From a bacterium HR23 (lineage in GTDB: Bacteria > Chloroflexota > Dehalococcoidia > Lucifugimonadales > HRBIN23), in the NCBI GenBank assembly GCA_002923335.1, contig BEHZ01000065.1:1-9111 (forward strand): a DNA stretch of 9,111 bases, written 5' to 3'. The notes under the pieces are model-generated. The model was given only the letters and a program-made list of their open reading frames with translations, was not told the DNA's origin and did not search any database. Of the stretch, positions 1-6,294 are shown piece after piece. The translations under genes were made by a program, and so were the position numbers. Each line of letters begins with the position of its first letter. The stretch's first letter is position 1.

Positions 1-176
1 GCGGGGACGGCGATATCCCTTCGGCGCAGGCCCAGGCGCTGGCCCAGCCCCGCCTGCACTTCCAGGGTGGTAACCCCCACCTTGCGAATACGGTAGAGGG
101 TGAAAGGCCCTTCCCCCTGGGGCAGGGTAATACGCTCTTCAACAACGAAGTCCTGGGGGGAGGCCTTCAGGCGCAC
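1..176 (-). CDS. truD: tRNA pseudouridine(13) synthase TruD, N-terminal part (3' end off window)
   Basis: TruD converts uridine 13 of tRNAs (classically tRNA-Glu in E. coli) to pseudouridine in the cytoplasm. Only about the first 58 codons are present. They read MRLKASPQDFVVEER, then GEGPFTLYRIRKVGVTTLEV, which is the characteristic TruD N-terminus (E. coli has LKANPEDFVV and, after a Gly-Glu-Gly, a stretch ending in RILKNGCNT). The catalytic Asp motif (GxKDKxA type) lies beyond the window edge and cannot be checked. The start is GTG at 176-174, 7 bp after the cyclase stop codon. There is no ATG in this frame and only a weak Shine-Dalgarno (TAGG), so translation may be coupled to the upstream gene. 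It is probably the last visible member of the VTT-cyclase-truD unit. Identity rests on the N-terminal signature alone. Confidence 0.87.
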   Translation of the reverse strand, partial: MRLKASPQDFVVEERITLPQGEGPFTLYRIRKVGVTTLEVQAGLGQRLGLRRRDIAVP

Positions 177-183
177 ATGGGGC

Positions 184-1143
184 CTACTTGATTGCCTGGG
201 GGTTTACCGGCGAGCCGACCGCCCCTGTAATGGGGAGGGGCGGAGCGCAGAAGAACATCTCATACCGCCCGTCTCTGGCGCGGTCCTCTGCCAGGGCGTC
301 CAGGTCGAAAATCTCCCCCACCAGGAGGCCCATATTGGGGATGGCGACCACATGCCAGGGCTGGCGCACATCGGGCACCTCGTTGGGGCGCACCTCCACG
401 CCCCATGTGTCGGAGCAGACGGAAGCCACCTCCTTCTCGTAGATCCAGGGGATGGTGAGGAGGGAGAGGCCTGGGGCGTCGCCCCCGGCGTAGTCGCCCC
501 AGTCGCCCCGCTTTCGGCAGAGGGTAATATGCCCCGTGCGAATGAGGAGGAAGTCGCCACGGCGCACCTGCACCCCCTGGTGGCGCAGGCAGGCGTCCAG
601 GTCTTCGGGGTAAATGGCGGTGCCCGGTTCCAGCCAGGGGACGCCTTTCCAGCAGGCGATGTCCAGGAGCACCGCTCGCCCCACGATATGGTCCCGCATC
701 TTGTCAATGGAGTTTTTGGCGGCGCCCTGGGCGGTAACCAGCCCGGCGGAGCGCCCATTATACATTATCCCTTTATAGAAGATGTGCGCCAGGCTATCCC
801 ACTGGGTAGCGCACTGCAAAGGCATGCACACCATATCGTCGCTCCCGGCCATAAGGGGAGGCTCGCCCCCCTCGGCGGAGGCCAGGGCATCGGCACCGGT
901 GCGGAGCATGGTATGGACGGGGTTGAAACGGCGGGTGTAGTGGCTCTGGCGCTGGGGGCCGTTGCTGTTGAAGTCTATGGCCAGGCTGAAGACCTTCCCC
1001 TCCCGGATGAGTTTGCTGGCCTCCCGCACCGTTTCAGGGGTAATGAAGTTCAGGGTGCCCAGTTCGTCGTCAGGCCCCCAACGCCCCCAGTTGCGATAGC
1101 GCTCGGCCAGTTGCACCACAAAGGAACGGTCAAAGGTCGGCAT
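184..1143 (-). CDS. Cyclase-family protein (PF04199-like putative metal-dependent hydrolase)
   Basis: 319 residues, a long form of the family that includes kynurenine formamidase and isatin hydrolase. Residues 19-35 (WGRWGPDDELGTLNFIT) form the typical entry to long cyclase-family proteins. The metal-site region at 109-120 reads LQCATQWDSLAH. Compared with the family motif HxGTHxDxPxH, the first two His ligands are Gln110 and Gln114, while Asp116 and His120 are kept. GDFLLIRTG (196-204) and the C-terminal NMGLLVGEIFDLDAL...NP (270-315) also match the family. There is no signal peptide or membrane segment, so it is likely cytoplasmic. The substrate is unknown: family members hydrolyse cyclic amides or N-formyl amides. 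The ATG at 1143 has a GAGGAGG Shine-Dalgarno 5-6 nt upstream. It lies 34 bp after the VTT gene and 7 bp before truD. The Gln substitutions may define a subfamily rather than loss of function; I recall similar TQWD sequences in this family but could not check. Confidence 0.85.
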   Translation of the reverse strand: MPTFDRSFVVQLAERYRNWGRWGPDDELGTLNFITPETVREASKLIREGKVFSLAIDFNSNGPQRQSHYTRRFNPVHTMLRTGADALASAEGGEPPLMAGSDDMVCMPLQCATQWDSLAHIFYKGIMYNGRSAGLVTAQGAAKNSIDKMRDHIVGRAVLLDIACWKGVPWLEPGTAIYPEDLDACLRHQGVQVRRGDFLLIRTGHITLCRKRGDWGDYAGGDAPGLSLLTIPWIYEKEVASVCSDTWGVEVRPNEVPDVRQPWHVVAIPNMGLLVGEIFDLDALAEDRARDGRYEMFFCAPPLPITGAVGSPVNPQAIK

Positions 1144-1165
1144 AGGCCCTCCTCTTTTTTGCCCC

Positions 1166-1177
1166 AGGATAGCACAC
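1166..1177 (-). promoter_or_regulatory. Possible extended -10 promoter for the cyclase gene
   Basis: The minus strand reads GTGTGCTATCCT immediately after the VTT stop codon. It contains an extended -10 arrangement, TG-C-TATCCT (1174-1166). No good -35 is present. A start near 1159 would give a leader of about 16 nt carrying the GAGGAGG Shine-Dalgarno. The first ten bases are identical to those upstream of the DUF362 gene (3312-3321). Confidence 0.35.
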
Positions 1178-1780
1178 CTAGCCCAACCCGCCCAGCCAGC
1201 GCAGGATGGCCAGGAGGCCCAGGTCGCACAGGAAGGCGATACCCAGGTCCTTCACCAGTTTGCCGGCGAAGACAATGAGATAGAAGAGGTGGAGGGGGTA
1301 ACGCAGGCTCCCGGCGGCGATGCCCACCATGTCAAAGAGGGGGTTAGGGATGGCCGACGCCAGGAAGAGCACTACCCCCCCCTTGTAGCGCATCCAGGCG
1401 TAAAAGCGCAGGTAGTAGGGGTGCTTCTCCAAGAGGGTGCGCCCGCCAACGCCTGCCAGGTAGCCGGTGGTCTCCCCCAGGGTCTCCCCGGCGGCCGCCA
1501 GGGCCGCCACCGCCCACGGGTTGAGGGCCAGCACCCCCGCCCCAGCGCATACCGACGCCAGGCCCGGCACCGGCACGAAGATAGAGGCGCTCCCCATCAG
1601 GGAGAGCAGGAAGATGCCCGGATAGGTAGCGGTGCGGAAGGCCCACAGGAAGTTGCGGAAGACGATGGCGGCGATGATAACAATCGCAACGACCGCCAGG
1701 GCGGTTATCCGCTGGGCACGCTCCCTACCTGTCGCCCCTGTCAAGCGGACGAGAGCGACCCACTGCAGAGGCCTGACCAT
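1178..1780 (-). CDS. VTT-domain (DedA/YqaA/SNARE-associated type) membrane protein
   Basis: 200-residue integral membrane protein. Residues 1-24 are basic and probably cytoplasmic. Hydrophobic segments lie at about 26-46, 55-72, 74-98, 135-157, 162-178 and 180-195. The VTT core shows as GETLGETTGYLAGVGG (98-113), with an acidic residue in a Gly-rich re-entrant-like segment. It is followed by R114 and an amphipathic stretch (YYLRFYAWM), and then the SAIPNPLFDMVGIAAG block (142-157), typical of YqaA/DedA-like proteins. DedA-superfamily members are linked to flipping or transport of lipid carriers and to membrane homeostasis; this protein's own substrate is unknown. The start ATG at 1780 has AGGAG nine bases upstream. 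It is the first gene of the minus-strand unit, with a good sigma70-like promoter just upstream. The family is clear; the exact function is not. Confidence 0.86.
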   Translation of the reverse strand: MVRPLQWVALVRLTGATGRERAQRITALAVVAIVIIAAIVFRNFLWAFRTATYPGIFLLSLMGSASIFVPVPGLASVCAGAGVLALNPWAVAALAAAGETLGETTGYLAGVGGRTLLEKHPYYLRFYAWMRYKGGVVLFLASAIPNPLFDMVGIAAGSLRYPLHLFYLIVFAGKLVKDLGIAFLCDLGLLAILRWLGGLG

Positions 1781-1800
1781 CCAAAGGGGCTCCTGGCCCT

Positions 1801-1829
1801 ATGCTAATCTCCCAGGGGAAATGGGTCAA
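1801..1829 (-). promoter_or_regulatory. Sigma70-like promoter for the VTT-cyclase-truD unit
   Basis: On the minus strand, -35 TTGACC (1829-1824) and -10 TAGCAT (1806-1801) are separated by exactly 17 bp. The predicted transcription start is near 1794, giving a leader of about 14 nt that begins roughly at the AGGAG Shine-Dalgarno of the VTT gene. The -35 matches consensus at 5 of 6 positions (A at the fifth base instead of C would be a different hexamer; the mismatch here is the last base) and the -10 at 4 of 6. This is inferred from sequence only. Confidence 0.55.
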
Positions 1830-1854
1830 GGGAGGCGCACAGCCCCCCAGGGCA

Positions 1855-1883
1855 TACACAGTGCAGGAGACAACTCTTACAAT
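1855..1883 (+). promoter_or_regulatory. Sigma70-like promoter for glmU
   Basis: The -35 TACACA (1855-1860) and -10 TACAAT (1878-1883) are 17 bp apart, matching consensus at 4 of 6 and 5 of 6 positions. A transcription start near 1890 would leave a leader of about 29 nt before ATG 1919, but only about 5 nt before the upstream in-frame ATG at 1895. This supports the later start. It sits back-to-back with the VTT promoter. Confidence 0.5.
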
Positions 1884-1918
1884 GGGGTTAGCCCATGTGC
1901 GCAGTGAGGGGGTGTCCC

Positions 1919-3304
1919 ATGGAGAAGTGGGGAGCGGTTATCCTGGCCGGGGGGAAAGGGGTGCGCATGCGCTCCCGCCTCCCCAAAGTCCTCTTTCCCC
2001 TCTGTGGGAGGCCCATGCTGGTCCATATCCTGGAGACGGTGCGTCAGGCGGGGGTGCACGCCCTTACCCTTGTTGTGCCCCCCGAGCACTCCGATATTGC
2101 CCAGGCAGTTGGAGAGGGGGTGGAGTGGGTCGTTCAGCCGCAGCCCTTGGGCACAGGTCACGCCCTTGCCTGTGCCCGCCCCGTGGTGGAGGGGCGTTTC
2201 ACCCATCTCCTCGTTCTCTATGGGGATGTGCCTCTCCTTCTCCCCCAGACCCTTCAGCGCCTCATGGCCCACCACGAAGCCAACCGCTCCGCCCTGACCC
2301 TCCTCACCGCCCCCGAGCCGCCGGTGCCAGGGCTGGGGCGCATCATACGGGACCCCGCCAGCGGGCGGGTGCGGCGCATCGTGGAAGAGCACGAGGCTTC
2401 CCCCGGCGAGCGCCAGGTGCGGGAGGTGAACAGCGGTCTCTACGCCCTGGATACCGCCCTGTGCCTGCCCCTGCTGGAGCGCCTTGCCCCCCATCCCAAC
2501 GGTGAGGTGTTCCTCACAGACCTGGTGGAGGTTGCCCTTGCCCAGGGCCTGCGGGTGGAGACGGTGGGGGTGGATGACCCCCTGGAAATCCTGGGCGTCA
2601 ACGACCGGGAGGCCCTGGCCCGTGCCGAGGGGGTAATGCGCCTGCGCCTGTGCCGGCGCTGGATGCGCCAGGGGGTGAGCATCCTTGACCCCGCTACCAC
2701 CTACCTGGACGCTACCGTGGAGATAGGTGAGGACACGGTGCTCCTCCCCGGCACCCATCTCTTGGGCACGACCCGCATCGGACGGGAGTGTCGCATCGGC
2801 CCCTATGCCGTCCTCCAGGATACCGTAGTGGGCGATCGGTGCGTTGTGGTGGCTTCCTTCCTGGAGGGGGCGGTGCTGGAGGAGGGGGTGGATGTAGGGC
2901 CTTTCAGCCACCTGCGCCCCGGCACCTACCTGGAGAAGGGGGTGCACATCGGCAACTGCGTGGAGGTGAAGAACAGCCGGCTGGGGCACGGGGTGAAAAG
3001 TGGACACTTCAGTTACCTGGGGGATGCCACCATTGGCCCCGAGACCAACATCGGCGCCGGCACCATCACCTGCAACTTTGACGGCGTCCGCAAGAACCCC
3101 ACCGTTATCGGGGCACGGGCCTTCATCGGCTCCGACACCCTACTGGTGGCGCCCGTCTCCGTTGGGGAGGGGTCGGCTACGGGTGCCGGCGCAGTGGTAA
3201 CCAAAGACATCCCACCGGGGGTGCTGGCGGCCGGCATGCCAGCCCGCCCCATCCGTCGGCTGGCAACCCCGGAGGGCCTTCAGGGGCAAGAGGGGATGGA
3301 GTAG
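1919..3304 (+). CDS. glmU: Bifunctional GlmU: GlcN-1-P acetyltransferase / GlcNAc-1-P uridyltransferase
   Basis: GlmU acetylates glucosamine-1-phosphate and then couples GlcNAc-1-P to UTP, giving UDP-GlcNAc for peptidoglycan and other glycans in the cytoplasm. 461 residues, against 456 in E. coli. N-terminal uridyltransferase domain (about 1-230): nucleotide loop LAGGKGVRM (9-17) with LPKVL (21-25), QPLGTGHA (75-82), YGDVPLL (101-107, metal Asp103), EVNSGLYALD (169-178) and GVND (226-229). C-terminal left-handed beta-helix (about 250-461): Arg333, Lys351, His363, Tyr366, Asn377 and Lys392 fall at the numbers of the E. coli active-site residues. The loop has Val15 where GTRM proteins have Thr. 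ATG 1919 is chosen because GAGGGGG lies 6 nt upstream and homology begins at once. An in-frame ATG at 1895 would add eight unlikely residues. The gene is divergent from the VTT operon and is followed after 37 bp by the DUF362 gene. Confidence 0.97.
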   Translation: MEKWGAVILAGGKGVRMRSRLPKVLFPLCGRPMLVHILETVRQAGVHALTLVVPPEHSDIAQAVGEGVEWVVQPQPLGTGHALACARPVVEGRFTHLLVLYGDVPLLLPQTLQRLMAHHEANRSALTLLTAPEPPVPGLGRIIRDPASGRVRRIVEEHEASPGERQVREVNSGLYALDTALCLPLLERLAPHPNGEVFLTDLVEVALAQGLRVETVGVDDPLEILGVNDREALARAEGVMRLRLCRRWMRQGVSILDPATTYLDATVEIGEDTVLLPGTHLLGTTRIGRECRIGPYAVLQDTVVGDRCVVVASFLEGAVLEEGVDVGPFSHLRPGTYLEKGVHIGNCVEVKNSRLGHGVKSGHFSYLGDATIGPETNIGAGTITCNFDGVRKNPTVIGARAFIGSDTLLVAPVSVGEGSATGAGAVVTKDIPPGVLAAGMPARPIRRLATPEGLQGQEGME

Positions 3305-3311
3305 GCCCCGT

Positions 3312-3323
3312 GTGTGCTATCAT
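3312..3323 (+). promoter_or_regulatory. Extended -10 promoter candidate for the DUF362 gene
   Basis: GTGTGCTATCAT begins 8 bp after the glmU stop and contains TG-C-TATCAT (3315-3323), an extended -10 with 5 of 6 matches to TATAAT. No recognisable -35 is present at 17 bp. A start near 3330 would give a leader of about 12 nt that includes the Shine-Dalgarno. It shares GTGTGCTATC with the site before the cyclase gene. Confidence 0.4.
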
Positions 3324-3341
3324 AGGCACAAGGGGGAGGGT

Positions 3342-4493
3342 ATGACACAATCGGCTCCCGCCGTCCTGCCTGCGCAACGGAGGGTATCGGCGCGCCCCAA
3401 GGTGGCGGTGCTCTTTACCAGCCCCACCACGGTGCTGGAGGACATCGCCCGTGCCATGCGCCTGGCCGACTACCGGGAGCACCTACCCCCCGGCGTCCCC
3501 GTCCTGCTGAAGATCAACATCTCCTGGCAGCACTGGTATCCTGCCTGTTCCACCACCCCCTGGCAACTGGAGGGGGTAATCCGCACCCTGCGGGCCGACG
3601 GCTACCGGGACCTCATCCCCGCCCAGAACGGCACCGTGGTGGTGGACTCCTTCGTGGGCGAGGTGAACAACGGCCATAAGGTCGTGCTGGACGCCTACCG
3701 CCTGCGCAGTATCCACCTAGATGTGCCCCCCCAGCGCTGGATTCCCTATACCCCCAAGAGCAAACTCCTGGTGCTGGACAAAATCTTCCCCGAGGGCATT
3801 ACCATCCCCGAGGTCTTCCCCGGCAAGAGCATCATCCACCTGCCGACTCTGAAGACCCACGTCTTCACCACCATGACAGGGGCTATGAAGAACGCCTTCG
3901 GGGGCCTGTTGAACCGCAAGCGCCACTGGACCCACTCGGTCATCCACGAGACGCTGGTGGACCTGCTGGCCATCCAGAAGGAAATTCACCCCGGCGTGTT
4001 TGCGGTCCTGGACGGCACCTTTGCGGGGGACGGCCCCGGCCCCCGTGCCATGCGCTGGCACGTGAAGAATGTGCTGTTGGCGTCGGCCGACCAGGTGGCC
4101 ATAGATGCGGTGGCTGCCCGCCTGATGGGGTTTGACCCTCTCGCCATCAAGTTCATTCGCCTTGCCCACGAGGCGGGCCTGGGGGTGGGCGACCCCTCCC
4201 AGATTGAGGTGGTGGGGGCGGATATCCGTGGGGTGAACTTCCGCTTTCGGGCCACCGAAGAGACCTTCGCCAGCCGAGGCCAGAAACTGATTTACTGGGG
4301 GCCTTTGAAGCCCCTGGAGCGCCTGCTCCTGCGCACGCCCCTGGTGCCCTGGGCCTATTTCGCCTCCAACGCCTACTACAACGGCTTCTGGCGCACCTTC
4401 GTCGGCCGGCGCCGGGTGCGCAAGGCGCTGGCTACCCCCTGGGGCCAACTCTTCCAGCGCTACCTGCGGGAGGGGCCTTTGGCCTCGCCCTAG
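3342..4493 (+). CDS. DUF362 (PF04015) family protein of unknown function
   Basis: 383 residues. The DUF362 signature is clear: IIHLPTLKTHVFTTMTGAMK (164-183) followed by NAFGGLLN, matching the family's PxLKTHxxTxxTGAxKNxFG block. LLKINISW (55-62) is the usual N-terminal strand, and DGTFAGDGPGPRA (224-236) and ADQVAIDAVAARLMGFDP (249-266) are further conserved blocks. Many DUF362 proteins carry ferredoxin-type 4Fe-4S motifs. Here only one Cys (Cys69) is visible, so this copy has no such cluster. There is no signal peptide; the C-terminus (about 317-383) is basic and aromatic, with two weakly hydrophobic stretches. The biochemical function is not known to me. ATG 3342 was chosen for the purine-rich AGGGGGAGGG just upstream. 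A GTG at 3312 would extend it by ten residues with no Shine-Dalgarno and would overlap the putative promoter. Confidence 0.88.
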   Translation: MTQSAPAVLPAQRRVSARPKVAVLFTSPTTVLEDIARAMRLADYREHLPPGVPVLLKINISWQHWYPACSTTPWQLEGVIRTLRADGYRDLIPAQNGTVVVDSFVGEVNNGHKVVLDAYRLRSIHLDVPPQRWIPYTPKSKLLVLDKIFPEGITIPEVFPGKSIIHLPTLKTHVFTTMTGAMKNAFGGLLNRKRHWTHSVIHETLVDLLAIQKEIHPGVFAVLDGTFAGDGPGPRAMRWHVKNVLLASADQVAIDAVAARLMGFDPLAIKFIRLAHEAGLGVGDPSQIEVVGADIRGVNFRFRATEETFASRGQKLIYWGPLKPLERLLLRTPLVPWAYFASNAYYNGFWRTFVGRRRVRKALATPWGQLFQRYLREGPLASP

Positions 4494-4568
4494 GCCCACT
4501 CCCTTATTGACCAACCTGGCAGCAAAACAACGGGCGCCCTCCAGAGGCGTCCTAGGGAGGGAAAAGGC
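4494..4568 (+). other. Intergenic gap before tpx with no clear promoter
   Basis: This 75-bp gap holds a TTGACC -35-like hexamer (4507-4512) but no -10 at the proper distance, and a weak GC-rich hairpin around 4533-4549 without a T tract. The GGGAGGG Shine-Dalgarno (4555-4561) lies 7 nt before the tpx ATG. Transcription of tpx may come from readthrough or from a promoter I cannot recognise. Confidence 0.4.
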
Positions 4569-5093
4569 ATGACTATAGAGCGACCGGGAGCAGTGAAGGC
4601 CCGTGGCAACCCGGTAACCCTCATCGGGCCGGAGATCAAGGTGGGGCAAAAGGCCCCCGACTTCACCGCCGTGGGGCAGGGCTTCAAGCCCGTCTCCCTG
4701 AAGGACTTCCAGGGGAAAGTGAAGGTGCTCCTGTCGGTGCCATCCCTGGATACCCAGGTGTGCTCCACCGAGACGAAGAAGTTCAACGAGATGGCCGCCA
4801 CCCTGCCCCGTGATGTGCAGATCGCCGTTATCAGCATGGACCTCCCCTTCGCCCAGGCACGCTGGTGCGGGGCCAACGGGGTGGACAAGGTGCTCACCGC
4901 CTCGGACTTCCGGGACCGGCAGTTTGGGGAGGCCTATGGGGTGCGCATCAAGGAGACGGGGCTTCTGGCACGGGCGGTGTTCGTGGTGGACAAAAACGAT
5001 GTGGTGCGCTATGTGGAGTATGTGCCGGACATCGTCCAGGAGCCGAACTACGAGGCGGTAAGGAAGGCGGTGCAGGCCCTCGCCGGAGGGTAG
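4569..5093 (+). CDS. tpx: Thiol peroxidase Tpx (2-Cys peroxiredoxin)
   Basis: Tpx reduces hydrogen peroxide and alkyl or lipid hydroperoxides with electrons from thioredoxin, in the cytoplasm. 174 residues, close to the usual 165-170. The peroxidatic motif SVPSLDTQVCSTETKKFNE (56-74) holds Cys65 with Thr62. The resolving cysteine is Cys100 in SMDLPFAQARWC (89-100), the standard Tpx arrangement (E. coli Cys61 and Cys95). Arg135 lies in the conserved GLLARAVFVVD block (131-141). The first 20 residues (ERPGAVKARGNPVTLIG) are the Tpx-type N-terminus. The start ATG at 4569 has GGGAGGG with 7-nt spacing. The gene is followed by a convergent minus-strand gene. The thioredoxin reductase gene at 8491 is its likely electron source through thioredoxin, although no thioredoxin gene is in the window. 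Confidence 0.95.
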   Translation: MTIERPGAVKARGNPVTLIGPEIKVGQKAPDFTAVGQGFKPVSLKDFQGKVKVLLSVPSLDTQVCSTETKKFNEMAATLPRDVQIAVISMDLPFAQARWCGANGVDKVLTASDFRDRQFGEAYGVRIKETGLLARAVFVVDKNDVVRYVEYVPDIVQEPNYEAVRKAVQALAGG

Positions 5094-5110
5094 CGCCCCC
5101 GCCCCCTTTT

Positions 5111-5124
5111 TCCCCAGACGGGGA
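5111..5124. terminator. Possible weak hairpin between convergent tpx and the 104-aa gene
   Basis: TCCCC-AGAC-GGGGA forms a 5-bp stem with a 4-nt loop in the 53-bp gap between convergent stop codons. A run of five T's precedes it on the plus strand and nothing U-rich follows on either strand. It is therefore not a canonical intrinsic terminator. Position between convergent genes is the main argument. Confidence 0.25.
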
Positions 5125-5146
5125 TGAAGCCTACCGGGGAGGACCT

Positions 5147-5461
5147 TCAGGCCAGTTCTTCGTGGTCGGTATCCTGGCCGGCCTCCCCTTCGCTGAACAC
5201 CCCCAGGTCCCGCCCCTGGTGGATGTGGACGATGAACTCCTCCCGGTTGATGCCCACCGCATCCAGGAGTTCCTCGTCCACCGTCTGTATGAGGTCCTGG
5301 ATGGCCTCCTGGGTGAGGCGCTCGTGGACAAAGAGGCTGGCGTGGACGATGGTGGGGGTGAAGTGGAGGTCCAAACGCCCCACTTCTTCGTCGTCCTCAA
5401 AGATGGTGTAGCACTCCGAGGAGGGGGTTCGGCACTCCCGCTCAAAGTAGAAGGTCCCCAT
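5147..5461 (-). CDS. Unrecognised acidic 104-residue protein, downstream of fabI
   Basis: I do not recognise this protein. It is strongly acidic: Asp and Glu are abundant, there is no lysine, and there are few arginines. Two cysteines, Cys10 and Cys17, sit near the N-terminus. A beta-rich first half (YTIFEDDEEVGRLDLHF, 18-34, then IVHASLFVHERL, 38-49) is followed by a probable helix (TQEAIQDLIQTVDEELLDAV, 50-69) and a strand FIVHIHQG (76-83). The tail (88-104) looks disordered. There is no signal peptide or membrane segment. It is likely a real gene: its AAGGAG Shine-Dalgarno overlaps the fabI stop codon, the ATG at 5461 is 10 bp beyond that stop with good spacing, and codon use resembles its neighbours. 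It is probably cotranscribed and perhaps translationally coupled with fabI. Whether it has any role in lipid synthesis is unknown. Confidence 0.75.
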   Translation of the reverse strand: MGTFYFERECRTPSSECYTIFEDDEEVGRLDLHFTPTIVHASLFVHERLTQEAIQDLIQTVDEELLDAVGINREEFIVHIHQGRDLGVFSEGEAGQDTDHEELA

Positions 5462-5471
5462 CTACCGCTCC

Positions 5472-6248
5472 TTACAGCCCGACGATGTGATAGCCGGCGT
5501 CCACCGGCAGAATGGCCCCGGTAACACCGCTGGAGAGGTCGCTCAGCAGGAAGAGGGCCGACTGGGCCACCTCCTGATGGGTGATGTTGCGCTTGAGGGG
5601 GCTGCGCTCGGCGTGGATGCGCTTCATGTCAACGAAGCCGTGGATGCCTCGGGCGGCCAGGGTGTCCAGGGGGCCGGCGGAGATGGCGTTGACCCGGATG
5701 TTCTGTGGCCCCAGTTCGTAGGCCAGTTGGCGCACCTCCTGCTCCAGCGCCGCCTTGGCCGTCCCCATGATGTTGTAGCCCGGGAAGACCCGCTGGGACG
5801 CCTGGAAGGTCAGGGTAAGGATGCTCCCTCCCTCCCGCATGAGGGGCACCGCCTCCCGCACCAGCAGAAGGAAGGAGTAGGCGCTCACCTCCAGGGCGAT
5901 GCGGAAGCCCTCCCGGCGGGTTTTCAGGAACGCCCCGCTGATGTCCTCCCGCTGGGCATAGGCGATGCTGTGCACCAGCATGTGCAAGGTGCCGAAGGCT
6001 TCCCCTATCCGTGCGAAGGCCGACGCCACCTCCTCCTCGTTCTGCACATCGCACTGGAGGAGCAGGGGGGGCTGGCGCAGTTGGGTGGTCAGGCGTTCCA
6101 CCCGCTCCCGCAGGCGTTGGTTCTGATAGGCGATGGCCAGGCGTGCCCCGGCACCGTCCAGGGCCTGGGCGATATGCCAGGCAATGCTCCATTCGTTGGC
6201 GACGCCGAACACCGCCCCGTTCTTCCCGCTCAGGTCAATGGTGTGCAC
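5472..6248 (-). CDS. fabI: Enoyl-[acyl-carrier-protein] reductase (NADH) FabI
   Basis: FabI catalyses the last step of each fatty acid elongation cycle, reducing trans-2-enoyl-ACP with NAD(P)H. Short-chain dehydrogenase fold of 258 residues with the GTG start, the normal FabI size. The cofactor loop is GVANEWSIAW (15-24). LVHSIAYA (91-98) is the conserved strand and substrate region. The catalytic pair is Tyr158 and Lys165 in PGYNIMGTAK (156-165). Phe148 in LTLTF occupies the position that is Tyr146 in E. coli and Phe149 in InhA, so it is natural variation. RVNAISAGPLDTLAA (185-199) is the FabI hallmark after the active site. The chosen GTG at 6248 (VHTIDLSGKNG) has GGGAGGG just upstream and matches the usual family N-terminus. 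An in-frame ATG at 6284 would add 12 residues and coincides with the predicted transcription start. Divergent from thrC and followed by the 104-residue gene. Confidence 0.93.
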   Translation of the reverse strand: MHTIDLSGKNGAVFGVANEWSIAWHIAQALDGAGARLAIAYQNQRLRERVERLTTQLRQPPLLLQCDVQNEEEVASAFARIGEAFGTLHMLVHSIAYAQREDISGAFLKTRREGFRIALEVSAYSFLLLVREAVPLMREGGSILTLTFQASQRVFPGYNIMGTAKAALEQEVRQLAYELGPQNIRVNAISAGPLDTLAARGIHGFVDMKRIHAERSPLKRNITHQEVAQSALFLLSDLSSGVTGAILPVDAGYHIVGL

Positions 6249-6283
6249 TGCCCCCTCCCAGGGGAGGATGTATCCCCCTCCCA

Positions 6284-6294
6284 TGCGCTACCAT
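6284..6294 (+). promoter_or_regulatory. -10 promoter element candidate for thrC
   Basis: TGCGCTACCAT resembles TGTGCTATCAT upstream of the DUF362 gene. The -10 would be TACCAT (6289-6294), with no clear -35. A start near 6301 leaves about 22 nt before GTG 6323. It overlaps the fabI -10 on the opposite strand. Confidence 0.35.

Noticed and set aside
100..1278. Long plus-strand open frame (392 codons) opposite the cyclase gene
   Set aside because: It lies antisense to a gene with clear family motifs, and its translation shows no recognisable domain. Long antisense frames are expected in GC-rich coding DNA.
1877..3007. 376-codon minus-strand open frame opposite glmU
   Set aside because: Shadow of a GC-rich gene. 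His-, Gly- and Gln-rich low-complexity translation with no motif; glmU is unambiguous.
3717..4649. 310-codon minus-strand open frame opposite the DUF362 gene
   Set aside because: Antisense shadow. It runs across the DUF362 stop and the tpx start with no ribosome site or homology signal.
6087..6248. FabI Phe148 (in LTLTF) as a lost catalytic tyrosine
   Set aside because: The catalytic pair Tyr158 and Lys165 is intact, and Phe is natural at this position, as in InhA.
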